Positions 1-8,612 of a stretch of DNA of 21,280 bases are shown here, piece by piece. The DNA lies in contig JBBSEZ010000139.1 of assembly GCA_038239195.1 (NCBI GenBank), positions 1 through 21,280 of the forward strand, given 5' to 3'. This DNA is from JBBSEZ01 sp038239195 (GTDB lineage: Bacteria > Planctomycetota > Planctomycetia > Gemmatales > Gemmataceae). Made by a program: the position numbers and the translations under genes. Under the pieces are notes generated by a model. It saw only the letters and a list, made by a program, of their open reading frames with translations, did not search any database and was not told the DNA's origin. Numbering within the stretch: position 1 is the first letter of the stretch; the number at the start of each line of letters is the position of its first letter.

Positions 1-2906
1 TAAATGGGCTGTCCCCCAAGATTACCGACTTCGGCCTCGCCAAGCAGATGGACGTCAGCAGCGAGTTGAGCGAGTCCGGGGCGGTCATGGGGACGCCGAG
101 TTACATGGCCCCCGAACAGGCCGAGGGGCGCGCGCGAGAGATCGGCCCGGCGGCGGACGTTTACGCCCTGGGGGTCATCCTCTACGAATTGCTGGCCGGC
201 TCCCGCCCGTTCCGGGGGGGGACTTCGCTCGAGGTCCTTCGCCAGGTCCTGACGGCCGAGCCGGTCCCGCCGTCCCGGCTGCGCCCCGGGGTGCCGCGGG
301 ACCTGGAGGTGATCTGCCTGAAATGTCTCCAGAAGGAGCCCGGGCGGCGCTACGCCAGTGCCGAGGCGCTCGCGGAGGATTTGCGGCGCTTCCAGGCGGG
401 CGAGCCGATCCAGGCCCGGCCGGCGGGGCGGTGGGAGCGGGCGGTGAAGTGGGCGCGGCGACGGCCGGCGGTGGCGGCCCTGTCCGCCCTGAGTACGCTG
501 CTTTTCCTGCTCGGCTTCGGGCTCGTGACCTGGAAATGGCTTGAGGCGGAAGCGAACGCGCAGGCGGCGAACGCCAACGCCCTTGCGGAGGGGCGTGCCC
601 GTGCGGACGCCGTGACGGGTAAGAAGGACGCGGACGCCGCCCGGTTGGAATACCAGCTACAGTCGGCGACGCTGGCGCTGGACAACGGGCTGCGGCTGTG
701 CGACCTGGGGCAGGTGGATCACGGCATGCTCTGGCTCGCCCGCGCCCTGGAACTGGCCCCGGCGGACGACGCGGAGCTGTGCGGGCTGATCCGCACCAAT
801 CTGAACGCCTGGCGGGACCGCCTCCACCCGTTTTTGGAGCAGTTCAAGGTCATTGGCTTCACTGCCGTCGCGTTCCGCCCCGATGGACGGACGTGCCTTC
901 TCTGGAGTAGTAATGGGGCCCAGTTATGGGATCTGACGACGGGGAAGGCGCTCAGCCAACTCATGCACCCGAGGATCGATGAAAAAACAGGGAAGCCCCA
1001 CGCTTGGGCCGTCCTGGCGGCGGCCCTGAGCCCGGACGGGCAGACCGTGGCCACCGCAAGCCAGGACAAGACAGCCCGCCTCTGGGATGCCGCCACCGGC
1101 AAGCCGCTCGGCCAACCGATGCGCCACTCCTCCTGGGTTCATCACGTGGTCATCTGCCCCGACGGTCGCACGGTCCTGACCGGCTCGTACGGGATTGTCT
1201 GTTTTTGGGACGGCGTGACGGGCAAGGTCAAGCGCGAACTCTGGCGCAGCCCCAAGTCGTCTGTGTATGCGCTGGCCCTGAGCCCCGACGGTAAGACAGT
1301 CGCGGCGAGCCTCCATGAAAGGAATGCCTCGAAAGGCGAGACCCGCGTGTGGGACGCCACGACTGGCAAGCCGATTTGGGAGCCACCACTGCAGCATCAG
1401 ACCAACCTCGCGGCCCTTGCCTTCACGGCCGACGGCAAAACCCTGCTGACCGCCGCCCGGGACGGTGTCATTGAGACGTGCGAGGCCGCCACGGGGAAAA
1501 ACCGCCGCGTCCACCGCCTGCCGGCACCGGGCATTTCTTTCGCGGCCTTCCACCCGGACGGCCACCTGGCTCTTGTCTGTGCCGGCGGCAAGCAGGCCCA
1601 GTTATGGGATCTCAACGCCAGCTGTCCCGTCGGCCAGCCCCTCTCTCTGGAAGGCGGCGTGTCGGCGGTCGCCTTCAGCCGGGACGGCCGGAAGCTGGCC
1701 GGCTGTGCGGCTAATACGATGCGGCATTGGGAACTGGCCCCGGATCGGTTCCGCGGCCGCCTCTTCCCCCAGACGCAGAACACCCTGGCGGCGGCCCTGA
1801 GCCCCGATGGGAAAACGCTCCTGGTGGGCAGTACCGGGCGCGGGCGAGGTATCGGGGATGCCCGGTTGTGGGACGCGAACACGGGCCAGGCTCTTGGCCC
1901 TCCCCTGACTTCCCCCCGGCAACACCACATCGATTTGGTGGCTTTCGGCCCAGACGGCCGAACGTTTCTCATCGCCGACGGCAGAAGCGCCCGACTCTGG
2001 GACGCCCGCACGGGCAAGACCATCGGACAACCCCTCGCGCACGAGCATCTTATCACTTCTTTGGCCTATAGCCGGGACGGCACCAGGGTTCTGACCGGCA
2101 GTGCCGACGCCACGGCGCGTGTGTGGGAGGCGGCCACGGGCAAGCCTGTGACGGCGCCCCAGCCCCCTGCCCCTGGAAGAGCCAATGCCGTCGCATTCAG
2201 TCCCGACGGCCGGCGCGCCGTGTCGGGGTGTCGCAACTTCGCCTACCTCTGGGACGTGGGCACGGGGAAGCGCCTACCGCTCGCGCACGGGGACGAGGTT
2301 CACGGCGTGGCTTTCAGCCCGGACGGCCGGTTGGTCCTGACGGGCTGCGACGACAAAATGGCCCGCCTGTGGGAAGCCGCCACCGGCAAGCTCCTGGGTC
2401 TCCCGCTCGTACACGAGGACGCGGTCTATTGTGTGGCCTTCCACCCCGACGGTCAGACCCTGGCGACCGGCAGCGGCAAAACTGTCCGGTTGTGGGACGT
2501 GGCGACGCGCCAGCCGGTCGGCGCTCCCCTGGCCCATGCCGGCGGGGTGGCCGCCGTGGTGTTCAGTCCGGACGGGAAGATGATCCTCACCCGAAGCGGC
2601 GGGGACCAGGCCCGCCTGTGGGACAGCCGGACGGGCAGGTCGCTCGGCCCGCCTTTCCTCAACGCCCGCATTACCGCGGCCTTCGATGGGGACCGGCAAC
2701 GGATCCTCCTGGGGCAGGGGAACGATCTCATCCTTCGCAAGATACCGGCCCCCCTGGCGGGAAGTGCGCAAGACATTACCTTGTGGGTACAGGTGCTCAC
2801 CCGCCAGAAGCTGGACCGAGGCGGCGGCGTTCAGGTGTTGGGCCTGCCCGCCTGGCAGGAACTGCGCCGACAGTTCGCAAGGCGGAAAGGGCAGCCGTTG
2901 CCGTAG
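1..2906 (+). CDS. Membrane-anchored Ser/Thr protein kinase with C-terminal WD40 double propeller (5' partial)
   Basis: The frame is open from base 3, and the residues before the ATG at 48 read PKITDFGLAKQ. The window therefore begins at the kinase DFG motif, and that ATG is not the true start. Numbering from it: activation segment GTPSYMAPEQ (15-24), helix F region DVYALGVILYELLAG (37-51), then one hydrophobic segment (about 141-163) preceded by Arg/Lys, fitting an inside-to-outside membrane anchor. The rest contains about 14 clear WD40-type units, each with a (S/H)PDG(K/R)T turn and a (L/V)WD-x-x-TGK end, plus one degenerate unit. This is enough for two seven-bladed propellers. The C-terminus (WVQVLTRQKLD...) is a tail I associate with planctomycete kinases. 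The protein probably phosphorylates cytoplasmic targets in response to a ligand bound by the extracytoplasmic propellers; no substrate can be named. A second kinase follows after 94 nt on the same strand. Confidence 0.93.
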   Translation, partial: NGLSPKITDFGLAKQMDVSSELSESGAVMGTPSYMAPEQAEGRAREIGPAADVYALGVILYELLAGSRPFRGGTSLEVLRQVLTAEPVPPSRLRPGVPRDLEVICLKCLQKEPGRRYASAEALAEDLRRFQAGEPIQARPAGRWERAVKWARRRPAVAALSALSTLLFLLGFGLVTWKWLEAEANAQAANANALAEGRARADAVTGKKDADAARLEYQLQSATLALDNGLRLCDLGQVDHGMLWLARALELAPADDAELCGLIRTNLNAWRDRLHPFLEQFKVIGFTAVAFRPDGRTCLLWSSNGAQLWDLTTGKALSQLMHPRIDEKTGKPHAWAVLAAALSPDGQTVATASQDKTARLWDAATGKPLGQPMRHSSWVHHVVICPDGRTVLTGSYGIVCFWDGVTGKVKRELWRSPKSSVYALALSPDGKTVAASLHERNASKGETRVWDATTGKPIWEPPLQHQTNLAALAFTADGKTLLTAARDGVIETCEAATGKNRRVHRLPAPGISFAAFHPDGHLALVCAGGKQAQLWDLNASCPVGQPLSLEGGVSAVAFSRDGRKLAGCAANTMRHWELAPDRFRGRLFPQTQNTLAAALSPDGKTLLVGSTGRGRGIGDARLWDANTGQALGPPLTSPRQHHIDLVAFGPDGRTFLIADGRSARLWDARTGKTIGQPLAHEHLITSLAYSRDGTRVLTGSADATARVWEAATGKPVTAPQPPAPGRANAVAFSPDGRRAVSGCRNFAYLWDVGTGKRLPLAHGDEVHGVAFSPDGRLVLTGCDDKMARLWEAATGKLLGLPLVHEDAVYCVAFHPDGQTLATGSGKTVRLWDVATRQPVGAPLAHAGGVAAVVFSPDGKMILTRSGGDQARLWDSRTGRSLGPPFLNARITAAFDGDRQRILLGQGNDLILRKIPAPLAGSAQDITLWVQVLTRQKLDRGGGVQVLGLPAWQELRRQFARRKGQPLP

Positions 2907-3000
2907 ACGTCGTGCGCTGGCGTTCGGCCCGCGGCACGGGCTACGCCGCCTGCCGCGGGTTGCCGCCTTCCTCGTTGGACGAGGGCGCGAGGAGACTGAG

Positions 3001-5169
3001 ATGGATGCTGACGCCAGGCTGAACGAATTGCTCTCTTGCTACGAGCAGCGGCGCCGGGACGGTCAGCCCGTCTACGCCGAGGATCTGTGCCGAGACTGCC
3101 CGGACCTGCTGGCGGCCTTCCGCTGGCACGTGCGGGCGCTGGAGGCGATCGGCCCGTTGCCCGCCCAGCGCGTCCCGCCCCTCGACCTGGCGCCCGACCT
3201 CGGTTCCGTCCCTGGCTTCGTCGTAACCCGGTCGAGCTACCAGGTCGTCCGCTTCCACGCTTCCGGCGGTCTGGGAGAGGTGGTTCTCGCGCGCGACGAC
3301 GGCCTGGGCCGCGAGGTGGCCCTCAAGCTCATGCACCGCCCTCTCGTCCACAGCGCCGAGCGGCGCGGCCGCTTCCTGCGCGAGGCGGAGATCACCAGCC
3401 GCCTCGAGCACCCCGGCATCGTGCCCGTCTACGGCCTCGGCGCGGACTCCGAAGGCCGGCCCTGTTACGCCATGCGCTTCGTCCAGGGCGAGACCCTGGA
3501 GTCGGCCATCCGGCACTTTCACAAGGCGGAGCCTGGCCGCTCCCCCGGCGAACGCAGCATGGGTTTGCGGCAGTTGTTGACCCGGTTCGTCGGCGTCTGC
3601 AACGCCGTCGCCTACGCCCACAGCCAGGGCGTCGTCCACCGCGACCTCAAGCCGGCCAACGTCATGATCGGCCCCTACGGCGAGGCGCTCGTCATCGACT
3701 GGGGGCTGGCCAAGGCGGGGGTTGCGAGCGAGACGGACGGGGTCGGCCAGCAGACGGAAGAATGGCTGGGGAATCCGGACCCGGAAGCGACCGGGGACCA
3801 GGCGACACCGACCCCGACCGCCACGCAGACGGGGGCGGTGTTGGGCACGCCGGCGTACATGAGTCCCGAACAGGCGTCCGGTCACGGCAAGCAGGCCGGC
3901 CCGGCCAGCGACGTCTACAGCCTGGGGGCGATCCTGTACGTGCTGCTCACCGGGAAGGCGCCCTTCCAGGGCAGCTCCGTCGGCGAGGTGTGCGAGCGCG
4001 TCCGCCGCGGTAACTTCCCGCCGCCGCGCCAGGTGAAGAGCGACGTCCCGGCGGCCCTGGCGGCGGTCTGCTGCCGCGCCATGGCCCTGCGCCCGGAGGA
4101 TCGCTACCCGGCGGCGCTGGCTCTGGCCGCCGACGTGGAAAACTGGCTGGCCGGCGAGCCGGTCGGTGCCTGGCCCGAGCCGTGGGCCGTGCGAGCCCGC
4201 CGCTGGATGGGCCGGCATCGCACCCTGATGACGTCGGCAGGGGTGACGTGCCTGGTGGCGGCCCTCCTGCTCGCCGGGGCGACGTGGATGCTGGCGCGGG
4301 CCAACGCGCGCGAGCGCCACCTCGCCGCCCAGGCCGACCAGCAACGGCAGGAAGCGGAAGAGAACTTCCGTGAGGCCCGCCAGGCGGTGGACGACCAGTT
4401 CACCACCTTCAGTCAGGGCAAACTGGCGCAGCTCCCCGGCACCCAGCAGGTGCGTCTGAAGCTGTTGCGCGAGGCTCTGGCCTACTACGAACGCTTCGCG
4501 GATCGGCACCCCGATGACCCGGCGAACCACGCCCGCGTGGCCGGCGCCCACACCCGGATCGGCCAGGTACTCGCGGACGTCGGCTCGATCGACGATGCCG
4601 TGGGCTCGGGCGTCAAGGGGACCGGCCTGTGGCGGCAACTGGTGCGGGACCACCCCGACGACCCGGAGTATCGGGCCCGACTGAGCGAGCAGGTGATGAT
4701 CTTGGGGCTGGCGCAAAACAAGGCAGGCAAACCGGCCGAGGGGCTCCGCTCCGTCGAGGAGGCGGTCGCGGTGCTGGCCCGCCTCCTCGACGCCCACCCC
4801 GGCCACGAGAAGGCGGAGCGGCTGCTCAGTCGCGCTTACGCCAACGTCAGCATGTTGCAGGGGTTGCTCGGCAGGTTCGAAGACGCCGTCCGCTCCGCCG
4901 AGGCAGCGCAGCGGTTCCGCGAGCGGATCGCCCTGCGGCGTCCCGAGGACCGGAGCATCCAACGGGACGTCGTCATCGCTTACAACAATCTCGGTGCCGA
5001 CTACGCCGACCTCGGCAAGGATACGGAGGCGCTCCGGTTGTACTGCAAGGGTCGGGACAAGGCTCTGAAACTGGTGCGCGACGAGGAGGCCGACCCGACC
5101 CTGCGCGACCACTCCCACGGCGCCGAGGTGCGCGAATCCCTGGCGAACAGTTACCAAAACATCGGCTGA
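3001..5169 (+). CDS. Ser/Thr protein kinase with TM helix and TPR region, cut short by an in-frame TGA
   Basis: The ATG at 3001 is preferred over upstream codons because AGGAG lies at 2990-2994, 6 nt before it. The predicted product is 722 aa. Residues 1-75 are an N-terminal region of the kind seen in planctomycete kinases. The kinase domain shows the glycine loop GGLGEV (about 88-93), catalytic Lys109 (ALKL), HRDLKPAN with Asp215, DWG at 233-235 where most kinases have DFG, then GTPAYMSPEQ and DVYSLGAILYVLLTG. One membrane helix lies at about 409-430, followed by a helical region with TPR-like periodicity. The frame ends NIG-TGA, but the same frame continues with convincing TPR sequence immediately after the TGA, so the stop is a lesion in a longer gene. 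The kinase and anchor are intact, so a shortened enzyme could still be active. It could have been co-transcribed with the upstream kinase (94-nt gap). Confidence 0.85.
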   Translation: MDADARLNELLSCYEQRRRDGQPVYAEDLCRDCPDLLAAFRWHVRALEAIGPLPAQRVPPLDLAPDLGSVPGFVVTRSSYQVVRFHASGGLGEVVLARDDGLGREVALKLMHRPLVHSAERRGRFLREAEITSRLEHPGIVPVYGLGADSEGRPCYAMRFVQGETLESAIRHFHKAEPGRSPGERSMGLRQLLTRFVGVCNAVAYAHSQGVVHRDLKPANVMIGPYGEALVIDWGLAKAGVASETDGVGQQTEEWLGNPDPEATGDQATPTPTATQTGAVLGTPAYMSPEQASGHGKQAGPASDVYSLGAILYVLLTGKAPFQGSSVGEVCERVRRGNFPPPRQVKSDVPAALAAVCCRAMALRPEDRYPAALALAADVENWLAGEPVGAWPEPWAVRARRWMGRHRTLMTSAGVTCLVAALLLAGATWMLARANARERHLAAQADQQRQEAEENFREARQAVDDQFTTFSQGKLAQLPGTQQVRLKLLREALAYYERFADRHPDDPANHARVAGAHTRIGQVLADVGSIDDAVGSGVKGTGLWRQLVRDHPDDPEYRARLSEQVMILGLAQNKAGKPAEGLRSVEEAVAVLARLLDAHPGHEKAERLLSRAYANVSMLQGLLGRFEDAVRSAEAAQRFRERIALRRPEDRSIQRDVVIAYNNLGADYADLGKDTEALRLYCKGRDKALKLVRDEEADPTLRDHSHGAEVRESLANSYQNIG

Positions 5170-5953
5170 GTCATGAGCCGGCAGGAGCGATCGGCGGAAG
5201 CGATCGATTCGATGGGCAAGGCCGTCGAACTTCGTGAGGGGCTCGTTCGCACCAACCCGTCCGTCCTGCCCCATCGGGAAGCCCTGGCGCGGCTCTGCAT
5301 CGATCTGGCGGAGGAGCGCCTCAAAGCGGGCCAGGCCAAGGAATCGCTCCGCGCCGCCGAGCGCTGCCGCGACCTCGGCGCGGACCTGCTGCGCGCGGAC
5401 GCCAGGCGCGTCGCTCACCGAACGATGCTGGCCGGCGGCTGGGACGCGATGGGAGCGGCCCTGACCCGGCTGGGGCGGCGCGAAGAAGCGGAGGCGGCCT
5501 TCGCGGCAGGGGGGCGGGAGAACCAGCGGGCCTTCGCCGGCGCCCCCGACGTGGCCGACGTGCGCTGGTCGCTGGACGATCATTCATTACTGGAAACGGG
5601 CCCGCGCCCAGCGAGAATGGGGGCTCGCCGCGGCCGCCGCGGCCGCCGCCGCCACGACGCGCCGACGGCTGGAGCTGTGGCCCAAGAATCCGCGTATGCT
5701 CCGCAAGGTGGCCCACGGCCTGGCGCTGTGCATGCCGCTGGTGGGCAAAGAGCCGCTGACGCCCGCCGAACTGGCCGAGCGTCAGAAGTACGGCGACGAG
5801 GCGATGGACGTGCTTCGCCTGGCCGTGAAGCACGGCATCGCGGACGTGGGAGCACTCCAGAAGGCGAAGGAGCTGGCCCCGCTGCGCACACGCCAGGACT
5901 TTCAGGAGCTCATCCGGGAGGTGGAAAAGAAGGCGCGCGCGAAAGCGCCGTGA
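5170..5953 (+). pseudogene. Disconnected 3' part (TPR and C-terminal tail) of the kinase gene at 3001
   Basis: This is in the same frame as the kinase above after its TGA at 5167-5169. It reads VMSRQERSAEAIDSMGKAVELR and on to VRWSLDDH near 5583, a normal continuation of the TPR array. Coding then moves to the +1 frame: HYWKRARAQREWG, an alanine run, TTRRRLELWPKNP, and a tail ending RTRQDFQELIREVEKKARAKAP with a stop at 5951-5953. The switch coincides with a direct duplication CATTCATT at 5581-5588. Removing one CATT restores DDHYWKRA in a single frame. An ATG at 5173 and another at 5696 could restart translation, but neither has a convincing ribosome binding site. A sequencing or assembly error could mimic either lesion, though two independent lesions in one gene favour real decay. 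Confidence 0.8.
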
Positions 5954-6104
5954 CTCTCCGGCGGGTCGCCGTGAAGGCCGCTATTCGCTGGGCCCTGGTC
6001 GAGCCCCCCCCTAGCCCGGAGGCAACGCCGGCAAGGCCACCGTCGCCGGGAAGCTCGCCTTCCCTTCGCCCGCCGGGAGCCGGCGGACGTCTCCACCCTT
6101 GCCC

Positions 6105-6255
6105 CAGGCACACCGCCTCCAGTCCCGCCGGCACCCCGACGCGCACCCTTGGCCGGCGGCGCCGGCTCGGCCGTGCAGACCTGATGCAGCAACTCGACGA
6201 GGGAGCCCGACTCGAAGGGCAGCCGGGCGGTGAGGAGGCGATAAAGGATCGCGCC
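6105..6255 (-). pseudogene. Kinase-domain fragment (helix F to helix G region), frameshifted
   Basis: The minus strand reads GAILYRLLTARLPFESGS and VELLHQVCTAEPAPPAK, which matches the segment after the APE motif in planctomycete kinases (compare DVYSLGAILYVLLTGKAPF in the kinase at 3001). After PPAK, skipping one base (C at 6147 on the plus strand) recovers VRVGVPAGLEAVCL, the usual next segment, in another frame. No N-lobe, HRD or DFG motif is found on the upstream side. On the downstream side, identity fades by about 6000. The 5954-6359 stretch has no other gene I can support. This is a small relic of a third kinase, oriented opposite to the two at the left. Confidence 0.7.
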
Positions 6256-6359
6256 GTCCGCGGTGACGCTGATCTTGTCGCCCTGAGCCGTCCTGCCGCG
6301 TGGTGGTGGGCGGCTCGGGAGGGCCGTCCTGCGGGGGAGGGGGTTTCCTGCCGACCGCC

Positions 6360-6725
6360 TTACTGGCGCTTGAGCGTCACGCGGAACCACGGGTCGGAGA
6401 GGACGACCGTGTTGTTGTTGACCCAGGTGAAACTGTAGTAGCCCCGGCTCGGGATCCCGGCGTTGCGGTAGTGGAGCGTACCGATCCCGCCGACGGGGGA
6501 GGTGGACTGCCAGGTCCAGGTCCCGACGTTGGTGACCCCGCCCGCGACCTGATACATACCGCTGCCGTTGGGCTGGATCACGACCGTCATCGACCCGCTG
6601 CCGTCGGCGAATGCGCCCTTCCACGTCCCCACGGGCATGCGCGCCGTCTGGGCCGAGGCCGTCGCCGGCAGGCCCGTCAAACTCAGCAAGCCCAGGCAAA
6701 ACAGCAAGGTCAGTTTCTTCGTCAC
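6360..6725 (-). CDS. Small secreted beta-rich protein of unknown function
   Basis: The product is 121 aa and starts at GTG (6723-6725), with GGGAG 7 nt upstream (6733-6737). Residues 1-26 form a classical signal peptide: MTKK, a Leu-rich core, then an ATASA cleavage site. The mature part of about 95 residues is rich in Gly, Thr, Val and aromatic residues with alternating hydrophobic patterns (VGTWKGAF, SMTVVIQPNG, GTWTWQ, FTWVNNNTVVL), suggesting a small beta barrel or sandwich. The opening GTWKG resembles lipocalin-like proteins, but I cannot assign a family. It lies 108 nt downstream of the DUF1501 gene on the same strand, and that gap is filled by a hairpin. Its role is unknown; export to the periplasm is the only confident statement. 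Confidence 0.8.
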   Translation of the reverse strand: MTKKLTLLFCLGLLSLTGLPATASAQTARMPVGTWKGAFADGSGSMTVVIQPNGSGMYQVAGGVTNVGTWTWQSTSPVGGIGTLHYRNAGIPSRGYYSFTWVNNNTVVLSDPWFRVTLKRQ

Positions 6726-6735
6726 GGTCCGTCTC

Positions 6736-6801
6736 CCTCTCGCTGCCGATGAGTCGGCCGCGTTGTGCGGCCTTCTGCCAGCATTACTCGGCAGCGAGAG
6801 G
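6736..6801 (-). promoter_or_regulatory. Nested hairpin in the leader of the small secreted protein gene
   Basis: Outer arms 6736-6749 and 6788-6801 are perfect 14-bp inverted repeats (CCTCTCGCTGCCGA against its complement). The 38 nt between them contain a second perfect hairpin, GGCCGC (6756-6761) and GCGGCC (6767-6772) around a GTTGT loop. In minus-strand RNA the outer stem's distal arm ends at the purine-rich GAGAGGGAG, so it overlaps the ribosome binding site of the gene starting at 6725. It could act as a terminator/attenuator after the DUF1501 gene or could mask translation initiation. No U-tract follows, which argues against a simple intrinsic terminator. Confidence 0.55.
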
Positions 6802-6833
6802 CACGTGACAGCCGGTTTTCTTTTTCTTCTCCG

Positions 6834-8186
6834 TCAAATCAGCTCGGCGATGGGGGCGCCATCGTCGAGCAGGCGCATCGGCCTACCGCTCATGTCCGGG
6901 AGCGTGGCGCTGGTGTCGATGCCCAGAACGTGATAGAGGGTAGCCAGCACGTCCTGAGCGCCGAGCGGGCGCGACTTGGGCCGTTCGGCCCGGCTGTCGG
7001 TCTCGCCGACGACCTGGCCGACGCGCAGCCCGCCGCCCGCGAACAGGGCGAAGCCGGCGTCGGGCCAGTGGTCCCGCCCCTCGACCTTGTTGACGCGCGG
7101 CGTGCGGCCGAACTCGCCCCACACCAGCACCGCCACCTCCTTGTCGAGCCCGCGGTCGTGCAGGTCGCTCACCAGCGCTGCCACGGACCGATCCAGCAGC
7201 GGCAACTGCGAGCGCAGGCCGGTGAAGATGTTGCCAGTGCCCGAGGTCGTGCCGTGGTAGTCCCAGGTGCCGATGCGCAGGGTCACGACCGAGACGCCCG
7301 CCTCGACGAGCCGGCGCGCCAGCAGGAACTTCTCGGCCGCCCAGTGGACCGTCGCCTTCGGCTCGTTGCCGTACACGTACATCCCACCCTTCCCGCCGTA
7401 CTTCTCGCGCACGCGGTCGGGCTCGCGGCTGAGGTCGAAGGCCTGCCGCGCTTTGGGAGACGTAATCATGTCCACGGCCTGAGCGGTGAAGGCGTCGAGG
7501 GCGCCCGCCTCGCCGCGGGCATCAACGTCGCGGCGCATGCCGTCGAAGGCCTGGGCCAGGCGCCGGCGCTCGTCGAGCCGGTCGAGGCTGACGCCGCGCG
7601 TCAGGCTGAGGTTCTTCACGCCCTCGCTGCCAAAGAGGAACGGCCGGTGGGCGGCGCCGACGTAGCGGGGGTTTTCGACCTCGGAGTGGTCGGCATGGTA
7701 CTGGTCGAGGCTGACGTAGCGCGGCACCTGGGGCTTCTTGTCGTCGCGGAACCGGCTGACGACGGAGCCGAAAGCGGGGCGCCGGGCCGCCTTGGGGAAG
7801 CCGGTGTAGCACTCCTGGAGCTCGTGCTGCATCGGCTCGACGAACTGAACGGTGCGGACGAGGGCAAGTTTGTCGGCAACCTGGGCCTGGAGCGGAAATA
7901 GCTCGCAGACGTCCATCCCCGGGACGCGCGTCTTGATCGGCTTGAAGTCGCCGCGCACGTCGGCGGGGGCGGCCGGCTTGAGGTCGTAGGTGTCGAGGTG
8001 GCTGGGGCCGCCGGCGAGGCAGACCATGATGACGGCGCGAGCGGTGGGGCGCGAGGGCGCCTGCGCGCGCAGGCGCAGCAGGTCGGCGAGGGTGAGCCCG
8101 CCGAGGCCGAGGGCCCCGACCCGGAGGAAATCGCGGCGATGGATGCGGTCGCAGAACGGGCGGTTGTCGCCCCAGAACGTCAGCAT
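6834..8186 (-). CDS. DUF1501 family protein with Tat-type signal (sulfatase/alkaline-phosphatase-like fold)
   Basis: The start is ATG at 8184-8186 with GAGG about 8 nt upstream, giving 450 aa. The frame is open further upstream, but that extension is Arg/Pro-rich and not protein-like. Residues 17-24 are RRDFLRVG, a twin-arginine signal, followed by a Gly/Leu-rich hydrophobic stretch, so export in folded form by the Tat system is expected. Family marks are GGPSHLDTYDLKP (59-71), RYVSLDQYH, a WDYHG segment and WGEFGRTPRVN with GRDHWP near the C-terminal third. DUF1501 proteins are abundant in planctomycetes and usually sit beside DUF1549/DUF1553 cytochrome-type genes. No such partner is present here. 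The enzymatic activity is not established for the family. The small secreted protein gene lies downstream on the same strand. Confidence 0.93.
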   Translation of the reverse strand: MLTFWGDNRPFCDRIHRRDFLRVGALGLGGLTLADLLRLRAQAPSRPTARAVIMVCLAGGPSHLDTYDLKPAAPADVRGDFKPIKTRVPGMDVCELFPLQAQVADKLALVRTVQFVEPMQHELQECYTGFPKAARRPAFGSVVSRFRDDKKPQVPRYVSLDQYHADHSEVENPRYVGAAHRPFLFGSEGVKNLSLTRGVSLDRLDERRRLAQAFDGMRRDVDARGEAGALDAFTAQAVDMITSPKARQAFDLSREPDRVREKYGGKGGMYVYGNEPKATVHWAAEKFLLARRLVEAGVSVVTLRIGTWDYHGTTSGTGNIFTGLRSQLPLLDRSVAALVSDLHDRGLDKEVAVLVWGEFGRTPRVNKVEGRDHWPDAGFALFAGGGLRVGQVVGETDSRAERPKSRPLGAQDVLATLYHVLGIDTSATLPDMSGRPMRLLDDGAPIAELI

Positions 8187-8612
8187 GGCGTGCCCTCGGG
8201 GCAGGTGGGATCGTCGGCGGGGGCCGGGGCGGGCGCGGTGCCGGCGCCCCGGGGGGTAGAGGATATGTTGGCGGAAGGAGGGGGCTGCGTCAACAAGAAA
8301 CGCTCTCGCGACCGCAAGTACGGGTGCGGCAGCAGGTCGCGGAGGTGAAGCTCGCCGACGCCCTCGCTGAGGACGAGGAGGCCCTCTTCGGCGAGCTCGG
8401 GCATCGCCTTCGCGGCAGGCGTCGTACGGCATGAGGAGGCCGCGGGGCGCTCCTCCTCGCGACAGCGGGAATGTCGTTGCAATCGGTCCTTCGACAAGGT
8501 AACTTCAGCCTCGGGCGTCGAAACCGAACCGGCGGCCGCGTAAGCGCAGGAACGCCACCTGCGGACGACCGCCTCCTTCTCGTGCCCCTCCCAACGAAAT
8601 GTGAGATCGCTC
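8187..8612. other. Intergenic region between divergent DUF1501 and hydrolase-peptidase genes
   Basis: These 426 nt hold no gene I can assign. A minus-strand frame is open across them (ATG at 8612-8614, stop at 8180-8182, 144 aa) and ends in an ATGCTGA overlap with the DUF1501 start. Its middle (MPELAEEGLLVLSEGVGEL, LHLRDLLPHPYLRS) looks somewhat protein-like. However, its start codon coincides with that of the plus-strand gene within CATG, it lacks a Shine-Dalgarno site, and its end is low-complexity. It may be a decayed gene. Promoters for both flanking genes should be here, but no convincing -35/-10 pair was recognised. Confidence 0.4.

Noticed and set aside
5167..5169. TGA read as selenocysteine
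   Set aside because: No Cys or Sec is expected at this TPR position, no clear SECIS hairpin follows, and a second lesion lies downstream, so gene decay is simpler.
2941..5583. Minus-strand frame of 880 codons opposite the second kinase
   Set aside because: Composition is typical of an antisense shadow, and the plus strand shows all kinase motifs.
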